Source: CAZMRW01 sp964568805
GTDB taxonomy: Bacteria; Pseudomonadota; Gammaproteobacteria; Methylococcales; Methylomonadaceae
Assembly: GCA_964568805.1 (NCBI GenBank)
Contig: CAZMRW010000037.1
Span: 1 to 36,429, forward strand
Reading direction: 5' to 3'
DNA: 36,429 nucleotides
Of the stretch, positions 13,944 through 22,574 are shown piece after piece. Position numbers and translations under genes: made by a program. Under the pieces are notes generated by a model. The model saw nothing but the letters and a program-made list of their open reading frames with translations, searched no databases and was not told the DNA's origin. Position 1 is the stretch's first letter; each line of letters begins with the position of its first letter.

Positions 13944-14504
13944 ATGGAAAAAATTGAAGTGTTTGACTTGATAGAGCGCATGGCTGCGCTGATTCGTTCT
14001 GAAGAACGTAAAAAGTGTACTGAATTGGGTCTGCAACCGGTTCACTTTCAAGTTCTGGATTATTTATCGCGCTGCAACCGTTACAGCGATACGCCGGCTG
14101 CGCTTACCAATTATCTGGGCATGACCCGGGGAACCGTTTCCCAAACCTTATTGCTGCTGGAAAAAAGAGGCTTCATAGAAAAAAAGGCCGATGACAACGA
14201 CCGGCGCATGGTGCATCTGCATCTTCTTCCTGAAGGTGAATCGATGCTGACTCAAGCCAGATCCACGGAGTTATTCAAACGGGCATCATCGCTATTAAGC
14301 AATTTACATATCGATCCCAACGAAGTCATTTTTGCTAACGCGCTGTTGGCGTTGCAAAAAGCGCATAAATCGCAATCGTTCGGATTATGCAAAACCTGCC
14401 GCCATTTTACCCCGAATACGGAAAGCTTCGTTTGTGGTTTAACCAAGGAACCGCTCAGCCAAAGCGATAGCGAAAAAATCTGTCAGGAACATTCGGTTCA
14501 ATAG
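13944..14504 (+). CDS. MarR-family transcriptional regulator with cysteine-rich C-terminal tail
   Basis: A 186-residue regulator. Residues about 1-140 form the MarR fold: dimer helices, then the winged helix LTNYLGMTRGTVSQTLLLLEKR (recognition helix) with KKADDNDRRMVHLHLLPEGE as the wing. The last 40 residues carry four cysteines, C149, C152, C164 and C180, in a C-x2-C-x11-C-x15-C pattern, ending KICQEH. That is unusual for MarR and suggests metal or Fe-S binding, or thiol redox sensing. Divergent with the DUF2024 gene across a 248-base region with two ATCGAT-type palindromes, which it may bind; it may also regulate the large operon that ends at 14589, but nothing shows this. Confidence 0.82.
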   Translation: MEKIEVFDLIERMAALIRSEERKKCTELGLQPVHFQVLDYLSRCNRYSDTPAALTNYLGMTRGTVSQTLLLLEKRGFIEKKADDNDRRMVHLHLLPEGESMLTQARSTELFKRASSLLSNLHIDPNEVIFANALLALQKAHKSQSFGLCKTCRHFTPNTESFVCGLTKEPLSQSDSEKICQEHSVQ

Positions 14505-14588
14505 CTCTGTGTCAACTCAGGAATTCTCTGATAATTCTTGAAAGTTACTGATAGCTAGTGCACGCCAGCCAATCCGGCTGAATACCCT

Positions 14589-16136
14589 TTATCGGATGGT
14601 GTGCATCGTTGCGATCTCATGGCTTTCCACAACCGGCTGATTAAGTAAACGTGCCAGCCAGGCCTCGGTTGTCGCGAAACTGGTTTTGAGCACGCTATTC
14701 GGCATAACACCGAGAAAAAAGATCAATAAGGCCGGCACACACAACAGTGCCAGTTCACGAAACCGTATATCCTGTACCCGGCTGATATCGGAATGAATAA
14801 TGGGCCCGAAAAAAGAGCGCCTGGTAAAGGTTAACAGAGTTGCCGCGGCTAACACGGCGCCTGCCAGAGCCGTAATTCCGAGGCTCGGATGGGCCGTCAG
14901 GGCGCTGATCACCAACAATAGTTCGGCAGGAAATCCGTTGGTACCGGGCACTCCGATGCTGGCCAGCATGAATACAAAATAAAGACCGGTCAGCCGCGGC
15001 ATGACCTTGGCCAGGCCGCCCAAATGGATCACGTCGGTACTGCCCAGGCGATGATGAAGAAAGCCGGCAATCAGCATCAGGGAGCTTGCGACCAAGGTAA
15101 AATTAAGCAATTGAAATATTGCACCCTGTATGCCCTGTATATTCAGCGACGCAATACCGATGACGACCAGCCCGGCATGACTAATGCTCGCATAGGCGAG
15201 CAAACGGCGCAAATTGGTTTGTTGCAATGCGATCAACCCGCTGTATATCAAGGTAATGGCCCCTGCAATACCCAATACCCAGCTGTATTGAACCGCGGCC
15301 GTGGGCGCTAGCGGCATGGCAAAGCGGATAATACCGTAGGCCCCGAGTTTCAGTCCGATCAATATCGCGGTCATTTGCGCAGGACCCTCCATCGCGGCCG
15401 TCGGCAACCAGGTATGCAGCGGCACTAAAGGAACCTTGACCGCAAAACCGGCGAGTAACAATACAAAAACAATCGTTTGCAGGCTATCGGGCAAGGTCGT
15501 TACCAATAGCACGGGAAGACTGAAAGACATAGCCTGCGGAATACCGCCGCCGGCGACAGTGACATGATTGAGTGCCAGGATGATTATCGCGAATAATAAC
15601 GGCACGCCGCCAAACAGCATAAACAGCGTGTATTTCATTGCCGCACTGCGCCGTTCGGGGCCTATGCCCCATAGGCCGATCAAAAAGAAAATGGCCGGCA
15701 AGGTCAGTTCCCAAAACAAAAAAAACAAGACCAAATCCAGTGCCAGAAAAACGCCCATCGTGACGCCTTCCAGCGCCAGCAACAGGGCTAGATGAAAGCG
15801 CGGCAGGAATTTTACCGAATTCCAGGTAGCCGCGATGGTCATCAAGGTCAAAAATGCCGTCATCGGCAAAAACAACACGGAAGTGCCGTCAATGCCGATT
15901 AAATAGTCAATATTCAGCCCCGGAATCCAGGCATGCTTTTCCACCAGTTGAAATAGATCACCTTTTTCAGCATCAAACAGATGCGTCGTGATCAACGTCG
16001 CAATCAATTCAAAACCGGCAAACGATAGGGCGATCCATTTGGCAATGCCGATGTTGCGAATGAAACCGCAAATGATAGCGCCCGCAAGCGGCAACGCAAT
16101 CACCAAACTTAATATCGGAAATATCGCTGCACTCAT
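14589..16136 (-). CDS. NuoM-like proton-translocating antiporter subunit (DAB operon, fifth gene)
   Basis: A 515-residue integral membrane protein of the Proton_antipo_M family (about 14 helices). The residues that carry protons in NuoM are kept: E143 in FFLFWELTLPAIFF, K234 in AVKVPLVPLHTWLP, and K263 in GLKLGAYGIIRF, almost the same numbers as E. coli NuoM (E144, K234, K265). It lacks any NuoL-type lateral helix. Its start overlaps the stop of the preceding gene as ATGA, so it is translationally coupled. No complex I genes (nuoA-K) are around; together with the DUF2309 gene this indicates an antiporter-like subunit of a DAB-type carbon uptake system. NuoM of complex I or an Mrp antiporter subunit are less likely given the neighbours. 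Confidence 0.85.
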   Translation of the reverse strand: MSAAIFPILSLVIALPLAGAIICGFIRNIGIAKWIALSFAGFELIATLITTHLFDAEKGDLFQLVEKHAWIPGLNIDYLIGIDGTSVLFLPMTAFLTLMTIAATWNSVKFLPRFHLALLLALEGVTMGVFLALDLVLFFLFWELTLPAIFFLIGLWGIGPERRSAAMKYTLFMLFGGVPLLFAIIILALNHVTVAGGGIPQAMSFSLPVLLVTTLPDSLQTIVFVLLLAGFAVKVPLVPLHTWLPTAAMEGPAQMTAILIGLKLGAYGIIRFAMPLAPTAAVQYSWVLGIAGAITLIYSGLIALQQTNLRRLLAYASISHAGLVVIGIASLNIQGIQGAIFQLLNFTLVASSLMLIAGFLHHRLGSTDVIHLGGLAKVMPRLTGLYFVFMLASIGVPGTNGFPAELLLVISALTAHPSLGITALAGAVLAAATLLTFTRRSFFGPIIHSDISRVQDIRFRELALLCVPALLIFFLGVMPNSVLKTSFATTEAWLARLLNQPVVESHEIATMHTIR

Positions 16137-17716
16137 GGTTGGCTGTCCTCTGCATCAATGACGTCCGATGGCATAGGCTCCACAGTACCGTGTATAGGAA
16201 ACTCATCGTCGATTGCAATCACTTCCTGGTCGATAAATTTCAGCCAGGGCGTTGTATAAAAACCGGTGCCGACCAGCAAGGAACAAATGACGACGGTGAT
16301 GATGCGTTCCTTGGCGACCGGGTGATGAATGCTGCTATCGGGTTGCGCATAACGCCTGGTGGTAGCCAGAAATATTCGTTGAAAAGCCCGGAGCAGAAAA
16401 GCGGCCGCCAATACATTTCCCGCAAGAATCAGGATTGCCATAATCCAGCCGTGTTCTTCAATGGTTCCTTCTATGAGAAGATGAGCCGCATCAAATCCCG
16501 GAGTACCCGGCATGACCATGGTGCTCAATAAGGAAACCAAAAAAAGCAAAGCGATCGATGTATTGGTATCGAACAGACCACCCAATCTGGGAATATAAGC
16601 GGTGCGCGTCCGTTCATAAATCAGACCGACGCTGAACAGCATCCCGGCCGTGGCCAATCCGTAGGCAATTGACAATAAAATACTGCCTTCCAGTCCATAA
16701 TCGTTAAAACAGAACAGTCCTATAACCAGCATGCCGGTGTGACTGATCACGGCAAACGCCAGCATTCGGCGAATATTGATTTGCATCAGCGCCAACACGG
16801 CTCCGTAAAAAATACTGATCACTGCCAGCGTTAATACAAAACCCGCCCATTGTTCGGCGACGCCTGGAAGCAACGGCAAAATAAACCGAATCATCGCGTA
16901 GATACCCAACTTGATTCCGACCAGAAAAACGGCTGCGCTGGCAACCGTTCCCTGTTCGGCCAGCAAGGGCAGCCAGCCATGAAACGGAAATAAGGGCATC
17001 CGAATGGAAAAGCCATAAAACAAGAGAACAAAAATCAAAACTTCGTCGTGTAAATAAGCATTATTCCGTTTTAAAGTCAGCCAATCGAAGGTTAACGGGT
17101 GTTCGGAATCTATCAAACCGAAAGCAAGCAACAAAAAACCGCTCAACGTCATCAACAGCCCGCTGACCCAGTATTGTAAAAAGCGGTCAATGACCCATCG
17201 CCGGTGTTGCCCTGTTCCGGCATGCAGGCTTAACAGGATGGCAGGAAACAGTTCCATCACGCTCCAGAGCCAGAATTGCATGACATTTAACGCCGCAAAC
17301 GCGCCGATCAATACGCCCTCATACGCCAGGAGACAGGCAATAAACAGCCGATCCGCGGCATGGCGGGTAATCAATGTATAAACCAAAGCCAGTAACGTCA
17401 GAACGGCTATCAGTGGAAAAAATAGAATATTCGTGCCGTCAGCACCGACACAATAGGTAAAGCCCAGGAATTCAACCCGCTCAAACAGTTGTATGCCGTG
17501 TTTATCGGTATCAAATACGAACAAAAGATATAGACTCAACAGTACCGTCAACAGCGTCCCGGCATAAGCAAATCCGAGCGCATACCTCCTGGACTTGAAC
17601 ATCAGAATAGCAATCACCGTCGCCAGCGGGATCAGCGTCAACGTGGTCAATAACGGGAATGCCGCCGATTCAGGCCAAAAACTTACCAAGCTATCCATCA
17701 GAATCTCAAAATGCAA
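16133..17716 (-). CDS. NuoM-like antiporter subunit (DAB operon, fourth gene), with Lys-to-Arg change
   Basis: A 527-residue Proton_antipo_M family protein. The glutamate is present (E155, WSVMELFPAILL) and so is the second lysine (K269, GIKLGIYAMIRF), but the position equivalent to NuoM K234 is arginine (R239 in SIRMPLFPFHGWLPL). Arg would not easily give up its proton, so this channel may be altered or structural. It also has a hydrophilic tail of about 55 residues after the last helix, ending DVIDAEDSQP. It overlaps the DabB-like gene by 11 bases at its start and the fifth gene by 4 bases at its end. It is the most divergent of the four antiporter-like subunits here. Function inferred from operon context. 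Confidence 0.82.
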   Translation of the reverse strand: MHFEILMDSLVSFWPESAAFPLLTTLTLIPLATVIAILMFKSRRYALGFAYAGTLLTVLLSLYLLFVFDTDKHGIQLFERVEFLGFTYCVGADGTNILFFPLIAVLTLLALVYTLITRHAADRLFIACLLAYEGVLIGAFAALNVMQFWLWSVMELFPAILLSLHAGTGQHRRWVIDRFLQYWVSGLLMTLSGFLLLAFGLIDSEHPLTFDWLTLKRNNAYLHDEVLIFVLLFYGFSIRMPLFPFHGWLPLLAEQGTVASAAVFLVGIKLGIYAMIRFILPLLPGVAEQWAGFVLTLAVISIFYGAVLALMQINIRRMLAFAVISHTGMLVIGLFCFNDYGLEGSILLSIAYGLATAGMLFSVGLIYERTRTAYIPRLGGLFDTNTSIALLFLVSLLSTMVMPGTPGFDAAHLLIEGTIEEHGWIMAILILAGNVLAAAFLLRAFQRIFLATTRRYAQPDSSIHHPVAKERIITVVICSLLVGTGFYTTPWLKFIDQEVIAIDDEFPIHGTVEPMPSDVIDAEDSQP

Positions 17717-19271
17717 CCAGCAATGTTATAAATACAAACAAAACAAGATAGCGAGGCCTGAGTATCAATTGTTCGAATTGATTGGCGGCATGGCCAAGCT
17801 GACGTCCGTAACTGAGCGCACCCTTACCGATGCCTCGCAAGACAAAATGGTCTTCGAACCAATGCATGACAGCGGCAAACAAAACCGTCAGTTTACCGGC
17901 AAAACCACTGCCTTGGGCAAAATCGTCAGAATCATTATCCAGCCGGGCGCCAATCCTTTTTTCTTCCAATTGCGCCAGAGATGATATGGCCCTGATAGCC
18001 GGAGCGGGGGCTCCCAAAACGCGATCAACAATCTGATCATCGAAGTAAGCCAAATCGTGACCCAATCGACTGACAGGCTTTACCAGCGCCCAGTCGATAA
18101 TCGATTCCAGCCATAAACGCTGCAGAGACGCAAGATAAGTCCAATGTAACCTGGCGACTGCCGGTAGAACCGGTTTGACTGGATTGCCCTTGATGTTATG
18201 CAGCAGCGACGGAGCGGTTAAAAACAGGTAGCAGCGAACGACGGCATGGGCGCAAAGATGCCATTCGGCAAGTTGCCAAAAACCCAGCCCGCATTCCATG
18301 AACATTAATCCCAATTGCGCGGACGTCGCATAAACCAATGAGCTTTTAATATCGGTTTGCGTTAGCCCGACAAAAAAACCGTAACCGGCGGTCACCAGAC
18401 CGGTCAACGCGACCAAGCCCATCGCAAAGGGCGCTTGTTCAAAAACCGGTTGCAGCAAAATTAACAAATAGACGCCGGCGTGTACCATGACCGCGCCGTA
18501 AAATACGGCGCTTGATGGCGTCGGCCCTTCCATGGCGCGGGACAGCCAGAAAGTGAACGGAATTTGCGCCGATTTGACGAATGCCGCCACGGCGAAACAA
18601 AGGGCTATGCCGGTTGACTCCCCTATCGTCAATTGTCCGGCCGCCGCCGCACCCAGTTTAAGCCAGTCAACCCCGCCGCTCCAGGTATAACTCAGGGCGA
18701 TGCCAATAATAAAGCCCGCATCGCCGATGCGATTGGTAACGAATACCCGGGTTGCATTGTGTACGGCGACAGGGCGGTCGTAGGCATAGGCTATCAACAG
18801 ATAGGAACAAAAACCGGCTATTTCCCAGCCGATAAACGTGCCGACCGCGTTACCCGATAACACCAGAAACAAGATGGCAAATGAGAACAGGCTCAAAATA
18901 AAAAAGAACCGGTGGAAACCGGCTTCTTTATGAAGGTAATTAATCGAAAAACGAGTGACGATCAATAGCAGCAATGCGAATAGAGCCGCCAGCACGACAC
19001 CGAAACCGGTAGTGATAAAACTGACCTGGATGTTCAGTGTGTCGCTTTGCAGCCATTGACCGATCACGATTGAACCGGCGTTTTTGCCCAAAAGATCGGC
19101 GCCCAACAAGGTCAGGGACAGCAGACTGGACATGCTGATGGTCCATAGCGCGATATCCGCCGTCGCTCGTTCCCCATGCACTCCTTCGAGTAAACCGGCG
19201 AACTGTCCTATCCCGATAATCGCAGCGGCGAGCAATGGCAGCAACGGTATCAATATCACCAAGGCATCCAT
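17706..19271 (-). CDS. dabB: DabB-like, NuoL-family antiporter subunit of the DAB carbon-uptake complex
   Basis: A 521-residue membrane protein of the NuoL/DabB group. In known two-gene DAB systems DabB is the membrane ion channel that energises DabA. Visible residues are E150 (FIGWEIAGFCSYLL), K233 (KSAQIPFTFWL), the AMEGPTPSSAV loop, H265, and K309 (TDIKSSLVYATSAQLG). Where NuoL has HAFFKALLFL, this has HAVVRCYLFL, a Lys-to-Arg change. After the core, the C-terminal 150 residues match the truncated NuoL-type tail (SYGRQLGHAANQFEQ, last helix LVLFVFITLLV) rather than the long lateral helix. The ATG directly abuts the DabA stop (TGA-ATG). Assigning this rather than a NuoM-like neighbour as DabB rests on adjacency to dabA and NuoL similarity. 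Confidence 0.83.
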   Translation of the reverse strand: MDALVILIPLLPLLAAAIIGIGQFAGLLEGVHGERATADIALWTISMSSLLSLTLLGADLLGKNAGSIVIGQWLQSDTLNIQVSFITTGFGVVLAALFALLLLIVTRFSINYLHKEAGFHRFFFILSLFSFAILFLVLSGNAVGTFIGWEIAGFCSYLLIAYAYDRPVAVHNATRVFVTNRIGDAGFIIGIALSYTWSGGVDWLKLGAAAAGQLTIGESTGIALCFAVAAFVKSAQIPFTFWLSRAMEGPTPSSAVFYGAVMVHAGVYLLILLQPVFEQAPFAMGLVALTGLVTAGYGFFVGLTQTDIKSSLVYATSAQLGLMFMECGLGFWQLAEWHLCAHAVVRCYLFLTAPSLLHNIKGNPVKPVLPAVARLHWTYLASLQRLWLESIIDWALVKPVSRLGHDLAYFDDQIVDRVLGAPAPAIRAISSLAQLEEKRIGARLDNDSDDFAQGSGFAGKLTVLFAAVMHWFEDHFVLRGIGKGALSYGRQLGHAANQFEQLILRPRYLVLFVFITLLVAF

Positions 19272-22200
19272 TCAACTGACTCCTGAGCAATCGGGCTGCC
19301 GGATTAAAGCCGGCGGTAACGGTCCTGATTGGTTACGATAATAATCGGTGGATTTTTCATGGACAGGCAAATTGCCGGCCTTGGCTTGCCATGGAATAAA
19401 ACCGATCCCGCGCTCAAAAATAAATATCTCGCCATTATCCGGATCTTTAACGCTCAAATGCACCCAGCCGCCGGCAATCAATTCACGCAGGCTTTCCTGA
19501 CGCGCATAAATTTGTTCCAGTATCGACGGTTTCGCTTCAACCAAAATGAGCAGGCGCATCGGCTCGTGTATCTCCACCATCTGCAAGGGCAGTCCGGTGC
19601 GCAAATCGCTGGATGCGCCCTCCATGACGCCGAACAATCCGGTAATATTATGCGGGATCTTGGTGCCGCAGCCGAAACGATCATTGTCAGTCGTGGAAAA
19701 ATAATATTCCAGATTAATGCCTGCTCCCACCGGACCTGCAGTCAATAAAATATTTTCGATGATCGTGCCATCGGGATCCTGGGCGGCATCGTAGGAAATC
19801 AAAAAAGCGCGCCTGTCCAAAAACAGGCCCCGTGTCGCTGCACGTCGGCCGATCACAGCCGCTGCGTTGGTGGCGTGACCGAATTCGGGACGGACCTGAC
19901 TGGTATCGGCGGCGCGCTGGTTAACATGCTGAAAGGCCTGCTGCGGTGTCAGCGGACCGTCCGCCGAAAAGAAACGCCGGCAACGCTCATGCGCGGAAAG
20001 CTCCTGCGCCTCATGTAATTGATGGCGTATACGCTCGAATGGCGCGAGCAATGCGTTCGGCAGGGTCTCCAGATCATACCAGGTCAGGGCGTCGTTGCAG
20101 GTGTCATGCTGAGCGCCTACGAACCGGCAATCCTCCGGAATGTTGATGCCGCGTTGCGACAGCAGCGTCCGTACTTCCGGACGATTGGCCATCGCCGCGA
20201 AAACTCGCGCATTCGGACCGCCGCGTCGTCCGCCGCAGGCGCCGCAATCATGAGCGGCTTCATGAGGATTATTCAGGCTCGTGGAACCGTGAGCAATCAT
20301 GCAGACAATCGGCGCAAACACATCGGTAAGGCCCATCGATCTAAGCAGTCCCTCGATGCGCTCTGCCTGTTCGTTATCGGTAAATCCCGGCCGAGGTTGG
20401 CCGAATGCCGGCGTCTCAGCACGAGTGAACAGCAATTCGGTCGCTACCGGCGGTTCAACGATATGATGAACACCTTCAGCCAGCTGGCGCCTAGAGTTGG
20501 GAAACATCATATCGCCAAGCAAGCCCATAAGAGTGAATGGCGCCACGATGTCAATCGTTAAATGCGCCGACAGCAGATCGCGGCGCAAACGCTGCTGCAA
20601 CAGATAGGCCAGCCGTTTGAAGAAGGCATGACCTTTTTTGTGGGCGCTCAGCGTTGTTTCCTCTCCGCGTTTCGGAATCTCGTCCACCCGGTGCGCCGGC
20701 TTGATCACAACCGGACACAAGGGCGTGGCATGATCATCATCCAACCCCTGATAATTCATCGGCACTCCGAAAAATCCGGCGACTCCGAGCGTTTCGATTG
20801 CAGGATTGATTTCTTCGAGATGACGGCGAAAGCTTTCTTCACGCTCATCCATGCAAAATACGACTTGAGCGTCGGGACGTTGCTCGCGTTTAGCCCAGCG
20901 TCCCCTGCCATCATTGGCATGCAGCGCCTGAAAAAAATCTTCCCGATAATGCCTTTCATAGGCGTCAAGCCAGATTTTACTGCGTTGGGTGACGGCAAAA
21001 TCATCCAGCAGCCTTAACAACATAAGCAGTTGTTCCGGTTGCAGGCTATCGATATCGGCGTCATTTAAGCCCAAATGCTGGCATAAACGGAACAGGCGCC
21101 AACCCTTGTCGTTGGGTGCATGACCGTCGCTTTGCTTGGCGATCGGACAAAGCTGCCAGGTTCGAATCCGGTCTGACAACTGCTGCCATTCGTAGCGATG
21201 ATGCCGTTCAGAACCTGCTCGATTGATTAATGATTCGGCCTGCTGTGTCAAATACTCCGGCAATTCACCTTGAAACACGGATCGACGCACCATGAATTCG
21301 GACAGGTTTTTACGGAAATAGGCTTCAAGCAATGTGAATCGGGCTTCAATTTTCCAAATATCGTGGCATATCTGATTCAGCCAGAGCCGGTCCAGAGTCA
21401 GTCTGATCGCCAGATAATCCGCCAGTTTCGGTGTTACCGCGCCGATGTTCGGGTAATCGGGATGATGCTGCCGCCAGTTGATCATGCCTGACCAACCGGG
21501 CAATTCCAGCGCCAATCTGCGCAAATATCCGGCCCATTTCGCCTCCGGAATATCAAGATGAGACAAATGGATGATAATCGTGTCAACCGCATCGTCAGCT
21601 AATTGCGACATGATAAGCGGCCAGTCAGCGAGTTCGTGCAGAAACGGACTCAAATCATAAGACAACGAGTTGCGCCAGGCGGCATAAAGTCCCAATTCCC
21701 GGCGCCCGGGCATAGGCCAGGCCGCCATGCCTTCGTCCATTACGGAAGCACAGATGCGAATCAACTGCGGTCGAATAAAATCGAGGCTGTCAATCCCGCT
21801 CAAGGCCAGGATGAAACCGCGCAAAGTGATTTTATCGCCTACCTGAGCCAGCAAATCGTTTAAATTCGAGACGGACAGGCCTTGCGTCAGTTTGTGCATC
21901 GATAAGCGGTCACTTTCCGGAATACTGTCGATAGCCTGATCCAGCCATTTTTCGGCCTGCTCTTCCGACAAATCCATCATGTTTTCGGGATGAAAAACTG
22001 ACTCTTCCAGATCGAGCTTGTTTAAAATACTGTTCCAAAGCCGTCTAATGACCGTTGATCGGCCGTGCCGGTCAGGGCGGGTTTCGGCAAGCAACGCGGT
22101 GCGAACAGGCTCAGGCACATCGGCCTGCACAACGTCCAGGACATCCAGTTCGTCTATTTGCCAGTTTAACTGGCTGACCGAAATGGATTGCAAATCGAAT

Positions 22201-22574
22201 AATAAGGCTGTGCGGTAAAGATCGCGGCGGCTAATACTCTTACCGTTTACAGTCAACAACTGTTGCTCAATTTGTAAGCCGGAGGCATGCTCAAGCGCAG
22301 CCGAGAGGTCAGCGTCATTGATCCGTCCCTGCCGGTAAAATTCGCGGTAGCGCGCTTCCGGCAAATAACCGCTAATGCCGGTCATCGCCTCGCAGGCGGC
22401 CAACGCTTCTTCGAAAGGCAAATGCTCATAGCCGTGCAAAGTATTATGATGAACAAAATCAAGTATGGGGCCCTGCCCCGGCAGCACATGATCCAGGTCA
22501 TTCAGTGCCGTCTCGATCCGCTCGCGTCGGACAGTGATATCCTCGCGCCTGGTTAAAGTCGATGCATGCATCAC
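19272..22574 (-). CDS. dabA: DabA (DUF2309), beta-carbonic-anhydrase-like subunit of DAB inorganic carbon uptake
   Basis: A large cytoplasmic, membrane-associated protein of 1100 residues. DabA converts CO2 to bicarbonate in one direction when coupled to DabB. The zinc/active-site set described for Halothiobacillus DabA2 (C351, D353, H524, C539) is here C574 and D576 (VVFCMDEREESFRRHL), H762 (MIAHGSTSLNNPHEAAH) and C777 (HDCGACGG); the 2-residue and 15-residue spacings are identical. The N-terminus is longer by about 220 residues than in DabA2. Other family marks: LDFVHHNTLHGYEHLPFEEA near residue 38 and FHRR-like ALLFDLQS. The start is GTG 22574 (ATG two codons alternative at 22571), overlapping by one base the stop of the preceding NuoM-like gene; DabB follows without a gap. 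High confidence for family, good for function. Confidence 0.93.
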   Translation of the reverse strand: MMHASTLTRREDITVRRERIETALNDLDHVLPGQGPILDFVHHNTLHGYEHLPFEEALAACEAMTGISGYLPEARYREFYRQGRINDADLSAALEHASGLQIEQQLLTVNGKSISRRDLYRTALLFDLQSISVSQLNWQIDELDVLDVVQADVPEPVRTALLAETRPDRHGRSTVIRRLWNSILNKLDLEESVFHPENMMDLSEEQAEKWLDQAIDSIPESDRLSMHKLTQGLSVSNLNDLLAQVGDKITLRGFILALSGIDSLDFIRPQLIRICASVMDEGMAAWPMPGRRELGLYAAWRNSLSYDLSPFLHELADWPLIMSQLADDAVDTIIIHLSHLDIPEAKWAGYLRRLALELPGWSGMINWRQHHPDYPNIGAVTPKLADYLAIRLTLDRLWLNQICHDIWKIEARFTLLEAYFRKNLSEFMVRRSVFQGELPEYLTQQAESLINRAGSERHHRYEWQQLSDRIRTWQLCPIAKQSDGHAPNDKGWRLFRLCQHLGLNDADIDSLQPEQLLMLLRLLDDFAVTQRSKIWLDAYERHYREDFFQALHANDGRGRWAKREQRPDAQVVFCMDEREESFRRHLEEINPAIETLGVAGFFGVPMNYQGLDDDHATPLCPVVIKPAHRVDEIPKRGEETTLSAHKKGHAFFKRLAYLLQQRLRRDLLSAHLTIDIVAPFTLMGLLGDMMFPNSRRQLAEGVHHIVEPPVATELLFTRAETPAFGQPRPGFTDNEQAERIEGLLRSMGLTDVFAPIVCMIAHGSTSLNNPHEAAHDCGACGGRRGGPNARVFAAMANRPEVRTLLSQRGINIPEDCRFVGAQHDTCNDALTWYDLETLPNALLAPFERIRHQLHEAQELSAHERCRRFFSADGPLTPQQAFQHVNQRAADTSQVRPEFGHATNAAAVIGRRAATRGLFLDRRAFLISYDAAQDPDGTIIENILLTAGPVGAGINLEYYFSTTDNDRFGCGTKIPHNITGLFGVMEGASSDLRTGLPLQMVEIHEPMRLLILVEAKPSILEQIYARQESLRELIAGGWVHLSVKDPDNGEIFIFERGIGFIPWQAKAGNLPVHEKSTDYYRNQSGPLPPALIRQPDCSGVS

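Noticed and set aside
20019..20561. 180-residue plus-strand ORF inside dabA
   Set aside because: Antisense shadow of dabA, no family resemblance, basic and low-complexity composition.
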